Positions 55,406 through 63,017 of a stretch of 64,000 nt of DNA are shown here, piece by piece. Every line of letters starts with the position of its first letter. Positions within the stretch are counted from its first letter, which is position 1. Below the pieces are notes generated by a model. The model saw only the letters and a list, made by a program, of their open reading frames with translations, ran no database searches and was not told the DNA's origin. The position numbers were made by a program, and so were the translations under genes. The DNA comes from Pseudomonas viridiflava (GTDB taxonomy: Bacteria > Pseudomonadota > Gammaproteobacteria > Pseudomonadales > Pseudomonadaceae), in NCBI RefSeq assembly GCF_900602065.1, contig NZ_UWFN01000200.1, forward strand, positions 239,305 through 303,304, in the 5' to 3' direction.

Positions 55406-56470
55406 ATGCAGCCTCAGGAAACGATATCCTCTTGGATCGGACGATCAGTAGACGGCGGGCGCAATGGGGTGTCGGCCTTGGTACCCAAGCAAATTATGCA
55501 GCTGCTAAATGATAGGAGTCATTCTAGGGATTTCGACTACGATTACAACGACACCGACGTAACTCTACTTGCCCAGTGGGGCGGAATTAGCAGGCAGGTT
55601 GTTGAAGACAGTATCCGCGCAGCTTTACCACTGGGATTGTTGCCGCCAAGTCAACGTCTACAGTTTTGTCATTGCTGTGTTGCAGAAGACTTAAAGCGTT
55701 CTCGCATGCCAATCTGGCGCCATGCTTGGTCAAGCATCTACATTCCTATGTGTGTTGAACACGAGGAGGTGCTTAGCTCCCTAGCCGGAGATTATGAATG
55801 TCATGATATATTTGATCGGGGCGCCCAAGCGTCTCGGCATATTATTAATAATATGTATTATTTGCATGACTTTGCGGGTGATCGCCCTGAGTGGCTATGC
55901 TCTCAGCCGACCACTTTTAGTGGCGTAATGGGTGAAATCGATTGTCTACTTAAAGATACCTGCTTGATAATTCAGCGTGATATAGAGGGCCGAGTTGCCA
56001 CAGGCTGTGATGAGGGCAATAAGCTAAGATTAGTAGTAAATCTCTATACTGCGATACTTAGGAGGCATAGGCGTGGAATAGATCCAACCCCATATTGTCT
56101 CGTGATTGCAGGAAAGATAAAGCGGATTTTATATTTGCCAGAGCAGGCTCGCTCCGATTCTATAAATGACATATTAGATGGATTTACTGATCGGCTGGAC
56201 CCTTACGTGAGAATGGTCGCGTTGGCTATTATCGCAGTTCTACTAGGCTACCAAAATTGCGAAAAAAATTGGTCAGAGATAGCTCGGCTGTTTAGGTCTA
56301 CAGGAGTTCTGATGCCTGATACAGCTTCAGGTCTCTATGGATTAGTTACAGGCGGGGAGGAGACGGGGATCCGTAACTGGATCACAAAACAGGTGACGGC
56401 TAGCGCTAAAAATGAACTTATAAGCCGTATAGAAAGCTTCACTGGAAATTTGTATAGAAATGCCCGTTAA
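55406..56470 (+). CDS. tniQ: Target-selection protein TniQ (TnsD/TniQ family)
   Basis: 354 residues. The TniQ zinc-finger pattern is present: Cys88-x2-Cys91 (FCHCCVAEDL), then WRHAWSSIYIPMC with Cys116 and His119, preceded by the short N-terminal TniQ region (ETISSWIGRS). The C-terminal half is less conserved and has no large TnsD-like DNA-reading domain that I recognise, so a separate DNA-binding target protein would be expected. The recombinase-like gene just downstream is the candidate. Ends 7 bp from the stop of that convergent gene. Confidence 0.83.
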   Translation: MQPQETISSWIGRSVDGGRNGVSALVPKQIMQLLNDRSHSRDFDYDYNDTDVTLLAQWGGISRQVVEDSIRAALPLGLLPPSQRLQFCHCCVAEDLKRSRMPIWRHAWSSIYIPMCVEHEEVLSSLAGDYECHDIFDRGAQASRHIINNMYYLHDFAGDRPEWLCSQPTTFSGVMGEIDCLLKDTCLIIQRDIEGRVATGCDEGNKLRLVVNLYTAILRRHRRGIDPTPYCLVIAGKIKRILYLPEQARSDSINDILDGFTDRLDPYVRMVALAIIAVLLGYQNCEKNWSEIARLFRSTGVLMPDTASGLYGLVTGGEETGIRNWITKQVTASAKNELISRIESFTGNLYRNAR

Positions 56471-56477
56471 GTTTTTG

Positions 56478-57521
56478 TTAATCAGTTTGATGGTCGGAGT
56501 TCCTTCGCTTGCTTAGGTGTGCTAGATGGCGATTTAATCCGTTCCAGCCTACATATTCAAGAATTGACTGTATGTCCCAGTCTGAGTCACGCGCCCACTC
56601 CCCAAACCCCCTTCGAAAGCTGTGAGCGCCGATGCTCACTGATAAACCAGCGTCATCAGATCTTCGTTGCAATATGACTGGAATGGATTTATCTAATAGT
56701 GCGCATTTGCTCAGATCACCATTTTTCTCAATTTTTTGAAATAAGCTACTATCAGACTGCCCATTTAGCTTTACCCAGCTTTGAATAGCGCTGGCTGCAC
56801 AAAGCTCTGGTCTCCATGGTATCTGTTTTGTTGTCCGTTTACCGCCGCGATCAAATGCTGTTATACGGAGCCCTTTAATTGGGTCTAACTGTATGTCTCG
56901 CGAGTTCAGCAGTCCTAATTCAGTTGTTCCTAATCCACGCCAGAATGCAACCATAAACATTGCCCTGTCACGCGTCACGCGCATGTATTCTCCACAGTGC
57001 TCGCTGATAGATATACATTTAAGCAAATTCTCAAAATGCTGATCCATGACCTTAAGATGATCGAATGTGAAAGAGTTTGTGCGTTTAGGTTGGTGCGGAC
57101 TGGCTAGTGATATTTGGTACATTAAGGCTTTGACATTTAAGTCTTCAGTTGGGTCGCTAAAACGCTGCCTTTTATGCCAGTGGGATAAGGCAGATAGTCG
57201 TGCCTTTAGCGTATCAGGTGCATAATAGCTGCTGCACAGTTCAAGGTATGCCATCACTCCCTCCGGAGTAGAAGGTAGAATAAATCCGCAAGTGAACTGA
57301 AAGTGGTGAATTGAGGCCTTGTAAGCTAATTGAGTACGCTCTGATAAGTCCTTGACGACTTTGGAGGGGTAAAGCTCGGCGTGTTTGGATCCTTCTATTG
57401 AAAAGTGCGGCCTGTAACTGAGTGAAAAGGATTTAATTACGTCAAGCGAGTGATTCTGACTGGTCTCGACGATATCGTTATTGGATGCGATAACCATGTC
57501 AAACGTTTCATGTTTTTTCAC
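56478..57521 (-). CDS. Catalytically dead tyrosine recombinase homologue, TnsF-like target selector candidate
   Basis: 347 residues from GTG 57521, nine bases after GGGGAG; the frame runs to TTG 57551. N-terminal SAM-like core-binding domain (TQLAYKASIHHFQFTCGFIL) and C-terminal catalytic-fold domain. Against the intact relative at 59493-60440, Arg I is Gly (codon 56928-56930, GLGTTEL for GFRGDEL), the catalytic Lys is Arg, and the nucleophile Tyr is His (codon 56517-56519). The HSFRR box and VGW survive, so DNA binding is probably kept while cleavage is lost. Known TnsF proteins of Tn6022-like elements are inactivated tyrosine recombinases that direct insertion. Convergent with tniQ. Confidence 0.8.
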   Translation of the reverse strand: MKKHETFDMVIASNNDIVETSQNHSLDVIKSFSLSYRPHFSIEGSKHAELYPSKVVKDLSERTQLAYKASIHHFQFTCGFILPSTPEGVMAYLELCSSYYAPDTLKARLSALSHWHKRQRFSDPTEDLNVKALMYQISLASPHQPKRTNSFTFDHLKVMDQHFENLLKCISISEHCGEYMRVTRDRAMFMVAFWRGLGTTELGLLNSRDIQLDPIKGLRITAFDRGGKRTTKQIPWRPELCAASAIQSWVKLNGQSDSSLFQKIEKNGDLSKCALLDKSIPVILQRRSDDAGLSVSIGAHSFRRGFGEWARDSDWDIQSILEYVGWNGLNRHLAHLSKRRNSDHQTD

Positions 57522-57551
57522 GAGACTCTGCTCCCCAACACACCCTTTCAA

Positions 57552-57843
57552 AAGGATAGTATAAGTATCCTTGAGGTCAAGTTTGTTCGTTAAACTTTAA
57601 CGTCGGTCTGTGTTAAGACTGAGATGGGGGGGTGATGTACAAGATTGTCTGATTTTTCCTAATCTGCGAGACAACTCGCAGTGCAGACAAATCCAATACT
57701 TTCGTGAGCTGAGAGAGCAACCTTAGGTAGCGGATCATCGAGCATGAGTGCTGACCGAATCAGGATCTGCACATGGTGTGTTTTGCATTTAGTGATGCTT
57801 TAATCGCGCCAGAGCATGGCTGAACTTATGACGGGGAGAGTCG
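57552..57843. other. Intergenic region upstream of the recombinase-like gene
   Basis: About 290 bases. AAGTTT-N7-AAACTT near 57580-57600 is a 6-bp inverted repeat with a 7-base spacer, the geometry of a recombinase core site. CTGCGAG-ACAA-CTCGCAG at about 57663-57680 is a perfect hairpin. The promoter of the minus-strand gene must also lie here. Confidence 0.5.
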
Positions 57844-58038
57844 ATGCGTGTAGGTAGTGGACAAAAGCGTACTCGCCGCCGGATAGATAAATCAGTTAGT
57901 CGTTTTGGTCGTACTGCCAATGAAGCTTACCTCTTCCAATTATTACCAGGGTCCATGGAATGCAATATCCAATATGCGGACTTTGCAGTCTGCCGGGAGG
58001 GGAAGCAGATGTTCCTTGCCACCTGGGGAGCTCGTTAA
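57844..58038 (+). CDS. Small hypothetical protein
   Basis: 64 residues, basic N-terminus (RVGSGQKRTRRRIDKSVSRF). GGGGAGAG lies five to eight bases before the ATG, which is the main support. I do not recognise a family. Composition is intermediate between the tni genes and the native chromosome. May be spurious. Confidence 0.35.
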   Translation: MRVGSGQKRTRRRIDKSVSRFGRTANEAYLFQLLPGSMECNIQYADFAVCREGKQMFLATWGAR

Positions 58039-58264
58039 AGGCCCGTTTTTTTGTGCGCATTGAAAAGAATAAAACTTAAATCTAGCAAATTTATCGCAGC
58101 CTATAGTATTCGCTGGAAATAAGGTGTTCTTTGATCATCGTTGCGATCAGTAGTTGCTAGGCTTTGCACCCCCGTCATTCAACACCGCTAAAGAAATTTT
58201 CTGGGGTGCACGCAGCGCTTAGGAGTTGCTCAGCCCGTCAAGATGTCGAGTGGCCCAGGACGCC
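58039..58264. other. Intergenic region with inverted repeats
   Basis: No gene. TGATC-N8-GATCA at 58132-58149 and an 8-bp perfect pair TGCACCCC (58165-58172) / GGGGTGCA (58203-58210) with a 30-base spacer are visible. Their role is unknown. Confidence 0.4.
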
Positions 58265-58537
58265 TCATCGTTCAGTTTCTATAATCACCTGCTTGAGCAA
58301 GGATGCAAGATCCTTGTCTGGCTCGATTAGTAGAAACGTCTCAACCAGCAGCGTTAGTGGATGTATACCGGCATGGCGGGCGAGCTCGGCTGCTTTCTCC
58401 ACCGTGACATTTTTCAATCCGCGTTCCAACGTGCTCAGGTACGTCCTGCTGCTGACGGGATGAAAATCTTCCTGGGTTAACCCTCTGCGCGCGCGCGTAT
58501 TTCTGAGCGCTATTCCAAAGGCTTTTTTGACTTCCAT
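58265..58537 (-). CDS. XRE-family helix-turn-helix regulator
   Basis: 90 residues from ATG 58537, six bases after GAGGA. Cro/CI-type HTH: IALRNTRARRGLTQEDFHP, then SSRTYLSTLERGLKNVTVEK, which is the canonical helix 2-3-4 pattern, followed by a short helical tail. A 6-bp inverted repeat GTTCCT-N6-AGGAAC (58542-58559) overlaps its ribosome site, suggesting autorepression. Probably a regulator of island genes. Confidence 0.85.
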   Translation of the reverse strand: MEVKKAFGIALRNTRARRGLTQEDFHPVSSRTYLSTLERGLKNVTVEKAAELARHAGIHPLTLLVETFLLIEPDKDLASLLKQVIIETER

Positions 58538-58541
58538 CACG

Positions 58542-58559
58542 GTTCCTCACAAAAGGAAC
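58542..58559. promoter_or_regulatory. Candidate operator of the XRE regulator
   Basis: GTTCCT-CACAAA-AGGAAC, perfect 6-bp arms, includes the Shine-Dalgarno of the XRE gene on the opposite strand. Fits autoregulation. Confidence 0.5.
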
Positions 58560-58580
58560 GATGAAGCCTTTTTGAGCTCT

Positions 58581-58727
58581 ATGGAGCTACAATCTATAGT
58601 GTTCATTTCCGTAGAATTGCATCGAGGGCACCCTCAGAGAAAAATGCTAGCGGATAACGCTATAAGGCTCCCTTGTCATCGGTGCGGCTATGTCGCTCGC
58701 CAGAGCGTCCCTCGTTTACTTGTCTAG
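58581..58727 (+). CDS. Short open frame with CxxC, uncertain
   Basis: 48 residues, MELQSIVFISVELHRG start and LPCHRCGYVARQS near the end (a CxxC pair as in zinc ribbons). It ends with TAG at 58725-58727 immediately before, and in the same frame as, the next gene. It could be the first part of one gene broken by a nonsense codon, or chance. Ribosome site is weak. Confidence 0.25.
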   Translation: MELQSIVFISVELHRGHPQRKMLADNAIRLPCHRCGYVARQSVPRLLV

Positions 58728-58736
58728 GTGATATCA

Positions 58737-59213
58737 GTGATTTTTGTATTCGATTCGGTTTGCCGGGAGACGCGGGCATGGACCCATGGAGAGATTGAAG
58801 GCCCGTGTTTCGTAGCCACTATTACCTCCATGCGAACGGGGCAGCGGAACCGTGCGGCAATAATTGAATGTGCCTACGAGTTGCAGTACTACCTGTCGAC
58901 GGTGAAGGATGTCGTGGTGGAGCATGTCCATATGATGTGCCCTCCCTCGGTTAGTGGTCGCAGTCAATGGTCTCTAGAGGAGCTTGAGAGCATTGTCCTT
59001 TTTCATGGTCTCGTGACCGGTGAGATCGCGGTCATCTACCACACGGCGACGGCCACTTACAAAATGGGTGAGTTGGACCTTCGGCGAAAAAAGGATTCGC
59101 GCGTGCTGTATTCGGCAAAGAGCCTCGCAGGCCACACACCTCAGCTATCGCCCGGCGAGGTTAACGAGATGAGTTTTCAGCTGTACGGCTCGTTAAGGGG
59201 GCAGCAGGCTTGA
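58737..59213 (+). CDS. Hypothetical protein
   Basis: 158 residues from GTG 58737, about eight bases after AGG; GTG 58728 is the other option, and a TAG blocks anything earlier. No signal peptide or membrane helix. It has a mixed alpha/beta look (AIIECAYELQYYLSTVKDVV, then LEELESIVLFHGLVTGEIAV). I do not recognise the family. Its composition is nearer to the chromosome average than that of the tni genes. Confidence 0.6.
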   Translation: MIFVFDSVCRETRAWTHGEIEGPCFVATITSMRTGQRNRAAIIECAYELQYYLSTVKDVVVEHVHMMCPPSVSGRSQWSLEELESIVLFHGLVTGEIAVIYHTATATYKMGELDLRRKKDSRVLYSAKSLAGHTPQLSPGEVNEMSFQLYGSLRGQQA

Positions 59214-59492
59214 GTTGTGTGGTCGCTGACGGCTGTGGTCATGAATGGGTTGGGGGTATTTGACATTTATCGTTGGCATTTAGTCGCGGTCGACTAAAAC
59301 CGCAGTACCAGATGGCCCGGTATTCGGCAGGGAGGTTGGGGGCAGGCCATTCGCTATTTTTATGCAGGCGGACTGTTACAAAATGAAGGTTAAGGCGCCG
59401 CTAGTGCACGCGGGCGTTGCTGCTCACGTGGCTGGGCTTTGAATTGTATCGCCTTGGAGCAAAAGGGTCGTCTGGTTAGTTTGGTGGAACTG
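59214..59492. other. Intergenic region with a perfect palindrome
   Basis: About 280 bases between convergent genes. TTTAGTCG-CGGT-CGACTAAA at 59279-59298 has 8-bp perfect arms. It could be a recombination site, an operator or a terminator (no T-tract). Nothing else is apparent. Confidence 0.5.
59279..59298. repeat. Perfect palindrome TTTAGTCG-N4-CGACTAAA
   Basis: Eight-base arms around CGGT, about 195 bp beyond the stop codon of the intact tyrosine recombinase. Position near an integrase 3' end makes a recombination or attachment site possible. Confidence 0.6.
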
Positions 59493-60440
59493 CTATACGT
59501 CGCTCACGCCGATAGGGGGAGGACGCATGGCGAGACCGGCAAATGAACCTCCAGTATCCACGTAGCGCAAGGCTGACTTCACATCTTTCCAGCCTACATA
59601 GCTCATCAGTGACTTGATATCCCAGCCATTGCTGGATGCCCAGGTTGCGAATCCTCGGCGCATCGAATGACTGCTGTAGGTGTCTGCTGGAACCCCGGCT
59701 TGTTCGAGAATCCTACGCAGCATAGGAATAATACTGTTGGGGTTGATGCTTGAGTCAGCTAGGTTGCCCCAGCGATCCAGCCTTCGAAACACTGGTCCAC
59801 GAGCAAGGCCGGCTACGGTGATCCAGTTAATGTATGCATTGACCGGGCAAAGCTTCTTGAGAGCAGGGGTTTTGAAGGTTAAGCCAAGGTGTTGCCGATC
59901 ACCCTTGGTGTGAGCCAGATAAAAAGTGATGCCGGTGCCAGGCTCAGCTTTGATGTTCTCCACCTGCAACCGGGCGAGTTCGTCGCCGCGAAAGCCACGC
60001 CAGAAACCGATCAGCACCAGTGCGATATCGCGTCGATGCCGCATGACGGTTTTAAAGTCATTCCTGTCTGCTGCAAGTGACGCTTCGCGCTCTAACCAGT
60101 CTACGGCTTGCTCAAGATGGCGTAGGAGGAGGGGCGCGGCTTGTTTTTCTTGCGCAGGGTGCAGGGTCCGGATCCCTTTGATCATCTGGCGTACGGTGGG
60201 GGTCTTGGTCGGATCCGGAAAGCCTTGGCTGATATGCCACTGAGCCAGCGCCGCCAGACGTTGCTTTAGCGTACTGATAGCGTGCTGGTCCGCGTAGTCG
60301 GCGAGGTAGCGCACGATGCTGTCTCCGGTGGCCGGTAGAAATCCTCCCCAAGTCACCTCGAAGTGCTCCACCGCCGCTTTGTAGCTTTTCCGTGTGTTCT
60401 CCCGGGTGCCGGCCCGCAGGTATTGATCAGCCTTGCTCAC
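59493..60440 (-). CDS. Tyrosine recombinase/integrase, catalytically complete
   Basis: 315 residues from GTG 60440 with a G-rich ribosome site. N-terminal core-binding domain (TRKSYKAAVEHFEVTWGGFL) and catalytic domain with Arg151 (GFRGDEL), Lys in HTKGDRQ, His258 and Arg261 (HSMRRG), Trp in YVGWKD at the His/Trp position and nucleophile Tyr293 (ALRYVD, codon 59562-59564). It shares its whole layout, and blocks such as 'LKxRLxALxxWHxxQxFxDPT', with the dead homologue at 56478. Divergent from a KfrA-like gene. Likely mobilises its own element. Confidence 0.9.
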   Translation of the reverse strand: MSKADQYLRAGTRENTRKSYKAAVEHFEVTWGGFLPATGDSIVRYLADYADQHAISTLKQRLAALAQWHISQGFPDPTKTPTVRQMIKGIRTLHPAQEKQAAPLLLRHLEQAVDWLEREASLAADRNDFKTVMRHRRDIALVLIGFWRGFRGDELARLQVENIKAEPGTGITFYLAHTKGDRQHLGLTFKTPALKKLCPVNAYINWITVAGLARGPVFRRLDRWGNLADSSINPNSIIPMLRRILEQAGVPADTYSSHSMRRGFATWASSNGWDIKSLMSYVGWKDVKSALRYVDTGGSFAGLAMRPPPIGVSDV

Positions 60441-60580
60441 GTCGCCCCCCTATCAAGCAAACGTACCCGATTGGGAGCGTCAAATCGATTTTAACGTCTA
60501 TCACATGCGATAAGCCTCAATTATGTTATCAGAAAATAGGTTATTTATTGCTCAGATATTTCTATCAAAGTACCATGTAA

Positions 60581-60595
60581 TTACGTAGTACGTAA
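60581..60595. promoter_or_regulatory. Palindrome TTACGTA-G-TACGTAA
   Basis: Perfect 7-bp arms about one base, 28 bp before the KfrA-like gene. KfrA proteins bind palindromes in their own promoters, so this is a candidate autoregulatory site. Confidence 0.55.
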
Positions 60596-60600
60596 CACAA

Positions 60601-60612
60601 TACGAAATCGTA
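60601..60612. promoter_or_regulatory. Palindrome TACGA-AA-TCGTA
   Basis: Second perfect palindrome, 5 bp after the first and just upstream of the GGAG ribosome site of the KfrA-like gene. Confidence 0.45.
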
Positions 60613-60622
60613 GGAGCAAATC

Positions 60623-61615
60623 ATGGCGCGCGGTGGAATTAACAAGACAGTTGTTCAAAAAGCTCGGGAATCGCTACTCGCTAAGGGCGAGAATCCAAGC
60701 ATTGATGCCGTGCGCGTGGAGCTTGGAAATACTGGATCGAAAACCACTATTCATCGTTACCTGAAGGAAATTGAGGCGTTCGACCCTCGGCCCAAAGCTT
60801 CACGTGAGCGGTTGAGCGATGAGCTCTCCGAGATCGTCTCGCGCCTCATGGAGCGTTTGATGGAGGAGGGTGGGGAAGCGATTGTGGAGGCTCAAGCACA
60901 GTTCGATCAGCAGCGCGCAGGGCTGGAGTTGAAGGTCAAGCATGCCGAAACCGAGTTGGCCAATCTGCAGCGGCAGTTCGAAGTGCAGGGCGTCGCGCTG
61001 CAAGCGCAAAGCGAAGAGCTTCTAATCAGCCAGACATCATTACAGGCTGAGATCACCCGGAATGCCCGTATCAGCCAGAACTGCATTGATCTAGAGCTCC
61101 GGGTTCAAGAGAAGGATGAACGGATTCGCTCGCTGGAAGAAAAGCATCTGCACGCCCGTGATGCGCTGGAGCACTATCGCAGTGCTGTCAAAGAGCAGCG
61201 TGAGCAGGAACAGCGTCGGCATGAGGGCCAAGTTCAGCAGGTCCAGGTAGAGCTCCGCCAACTTCAGCAGACGCTGGTCGTCAAGCACGACGAGCTGACA
61301 CGCCTTAATCGTGACAACGAGCGTTTGCTAAGCGAGTCACGGCGACAAGCCAAGGCGCTGGATTCAAGCGAAGATGTGGTGCACCGTCTGACTGGCGAGA
61401 TACAAAGCTTGAAACTAGTAGAGGCTAAGTTAGGCGGTAGAGAGGAGTATCTGAAGGAGCAGATCGGGCAGCTACGAGGAGAAGTTGAGTCGATGCGAGA
61501 GTTAAGTGAGCGGGCCAATCTGCAGGCGGCTGAAGCTCAAGTTCGCCTAACTGCGGCTCAAGCAGAGATTGCCCAGATGCGTGCTGCCGCGACGTCCGGA
61601 TCAAGCACGGCGTAG
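60623..61615 (+). CDS. KfrA-like coiled-coil DNA-binding protein
   Basis: 330 residues. An N-terminal KfrA_N DNA-binding domain (INKTVVQKARESLLAKGENP, then LGNTGSKTTIHRYLKEIE, about residues 5-55) is followed by an unbroken coiled coil of about 260 residues rich in Gln, Glu, Leu and Arg. KfrA proteins of plasmids bind DNA and are thought to aid partition or nucleoid-like packing. Here it is divergent from an integrase, suggesting a role in maintenance or in controlling the recombinase. GGAG lies seven bases before the ATG. Confidence 0.87.
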   Translation: MARGGINKTVVQKARESLLAKGENPSIDAVRVELGNTGSKTTIHRYLKEIEAFDPRPKASRERLSDELSEIVSRLMERLMEEGGEAIVEAQAQFDQQRAGLELKVKHAETELANLQRQFEVQGVALQAQSEELLISQTSLQAEITRNARISQNCIDLELRVQEKDERIRSLEEKHLHARDALEHYRSAVKEQREQEQRRHEGQVQQVQVELRQLQQTLVVKHDELTRLNRDNERLLSESRRQAKALDSSEDVVHRLTGEIQSLKLVEAKLGGREEYLKEQIGQLRGEVESMRELSERANLQAAEAQVRLTAAQAEIAQMRAAATSGSSTA

Positions 61616-61764
61616 TGCAAAAGCTCGTCATCAGTCAAAGCGCTTGCAGGGACGCCCATGGCGATCTCCGGTTGTGCGCTGCTCTCCCAGTACCGGATTG
61701 GGTGGCGCAAGTTGTTGAAGAGCGCAATGGGCTATGCTTAAAGCTCAACCTGAAGGAGTGAGTC

Positions 61765-61965
61765 ATGGGCGAAAGCACGGAAGAGGTTTCTAGGCTGGCT
61801 TTAAAGGCCGTACTTGCCACCGCGATTAAGCAAGGGTTGGAGCTAGAAGCGCTGTGTGAGGCCTCAATCGATTGGATGCTCACCGACGCGGCTTATGGAG
61901 CAGAGGATGTTGCTTGGGCCGTCAGTGAAATTGAGGTGACTGCCGACTCTATTGAATCTGCGTGA
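61765..61965 (+). CDS. Small acidic protein, paralogue of the next gene
   Basis: 66 residues, acidic. AAGGAG lies eight bases before the ATG. The central segment LKAVLATAIKQGLELEALCE resembles LKQALVAVFSTAASMGIDID of the next gene in length, hydrophobic pattern and following acidic linker. No family recognised. Possibly an antitoxin-like or regulatory partner, but nothing proves this. Confidence 0.6.
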   Translation: MGESTEEVSRLALKAVLATAIKQGLELEALCEASIDWMLTDAAYGAEDVAWAVSEIEVTADSIESA

Positions 61966-62000
61966 AGCACACTTTAGTCTAAACCCACGAGGGTTCCGAC

Positions 62001-62234
62001 ATGACCGACAAGCACGTAATGGACCTGAAGCAGGCGCTCGTTGCTGTATTCTCTACCGCAGCGAGCATGGGTATCGATATCGACGAGCTGTCAGTGCAGG
62101 CGGCGAGTGATCTGGACGAAGAGGAGGCGGGGTGGTTCGATCAGTTCAAGCTAGGTGCGGTGCATGAGATTCGACACTGCTGCGACTTGGTGAAAGGAGG
62201 CGCAGCGAATGAGTACCTGGCGCCCTGCACATAA
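62001..62234 (+). CDS. Small acidic protein, paralogue of the previous gene
   Basis: 77 residues, acidic. GAGGG lies eight bases upstream of the ATG. It has the same opening helix and acidic turn as the gene at 61765, then a Cys/His-containing tail (HEIRHCCDLVKGG). Located 35 bp after its paralogue, so they form a tandem pair. Function unknown. Confidence 0.6.
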   Translation: MTDKHVMDLKQALVAVFSTAASMGIDIDELSVQAASDLDEEEAGWFDQFKLGAVHEIRHCCDLVKGGAANEYLAPCT

Positions 62235-62264
62235 CTGCGCTATTAAAAGGGGACAATTCAGCAA

Positions 62265-62876
62265 ATGGAAATTGCCCCCTTGGACGATCTGGTTAAAGAA
62301 GTCATTCCGCTACTGCAATATCTGATTCCGGGCTTTTTGACAGCGTGGATTTTCTACTCACTAACCGCATTCAAGAGGCCAGATACATTTGGTCAAATTG
62401 TCCAAGCTCTCATTTTTACGTTCGTCATTCATGGTGCTGTATTGGTGGTTAAGGCTGGGCTCCAGTGGGCCGGAGCTCACTGGTTTAGCGTTGGGGTGTG
62501 GGACATCAAAGCTGAAGCCTCTTGGTCATTTGTGATCTCAGTATGCCTTGGACTTTTGTCTTGCTACTGGGCCACAAACGATAAGCTTCACTCATTGCTT
62601 CGCGACAAGGACATCACGAAGCAGACGTCCTATCCAAGTGAGTGGTACAGCACATTTGCGCGACATGATCGTTTTGTAGTACTGCACTTGGTAGACGAAC
62701 GTCGCCTGTACGGCTGGCCCACCGAGTGGCCGTCTGAACCGACTAATGGGCAGTTTGTTATTGAGGGTCCTAGCTGGCTTGATGGCGAGGAAGAGAAGCC
62801 ATTGGGTGCAGACTTTGTGGTTATCGACTCGTCGCGGGTACAGTGGGTAGAATTCACCAGTGATCAATCGGAGTAA
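62265..62876 (+). CDS. DUF6338-like membrane protein
   Basis: 203 residues. Two or three N-terminal membrane helices (LLQYLIPGFLTAWIFYSL, IFTFVIHGAVLVV, SFVISVCLGLLSCYW) and a soluble C-terminal domain of about 90 residues with FVVLHLVDERRLYGWPTEWP, DFVVIDSSRVQWVEF. This resembles DUF6338, found in scattered bacterial accessory regions and of unknown function. It follows the small paralogue pair by 30 bp and precedes a 44-residue gene by 3 bp. Confidence 0.7.
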   Translation: MEIAPLDDLVKEVIPLLQYLIPGFLTAWIFYSLTAFKRPDTFGQIVQALIFTFVIHGAVLVVKAGLQWAGAHWFSVGVWDIKAEASWSFVISVCLGLLSCYWATNDKLHSLLRDKDITKQTSYPSEWYSTFARHDRFVVLHLVDERRLYGWPTEWPSEPTNGQFVIEGPSWLDGEEEKPLGADFVVIDSSRVQWVEFTSDQSE

Positions 62877-62879
62877 GAT

Positions 62880-63014
62880 ATGACCAGTAAAGCTCCTCAA
62901 CCTATGCCTTCCGGTAGTAGATGGATAGTTGCGCAGGATGAAAAGTGCAAAACGAAGCCAACTGCAGTTCGACCTAAAGCTCCTTCTCCGCCGCCAGCCC
63001 CCAAGGCTAAATGA
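62880..63014 (+). CDS. Very small Pro/Lys-rich protein
   Basis: 44 residues, too short for usual cut-offs: start MTSKAPQPMPSGSRWIVAQD, end PSPPPAPKAK. GGAG lies five bases before the ATG and it starts 3 bp after the DUF6338-like stop, so it is probably translated with it. Basic, proline-rich C-terminus suggests an extended peptide that binds a partner. Paired small basic proteins beside DUF6338-like genes would support a functional pair. Confidence 0.5.
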   Translation: MTSKAPQPMPSGSRWIVAQDEKCKTKPTAVRPKAPSPPPAPKAK

Positions 63015-63017
63015 TCG

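Larger units (their letters stand above)
52532..57521. mobile_element. Tn7/Tn5053-type (tniABQ) transposon core, right end not found
   Basis: From the TGTCGCGTCT end to the dead recombinase gene. It comprises tniA, tniB, tniQ on the plus strand and the convergent recombinase-like gene. Base composition drops sharply compared with the left 52 kb and the codons use many A/T third positions. The downstream genes up to the window end may be cargo, because no inverted copy of the terminal decamer appears after 52690. The true element is therefore probably longer than 11 kb. Boundaries on the right are unknown. Confidence 0.8.
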
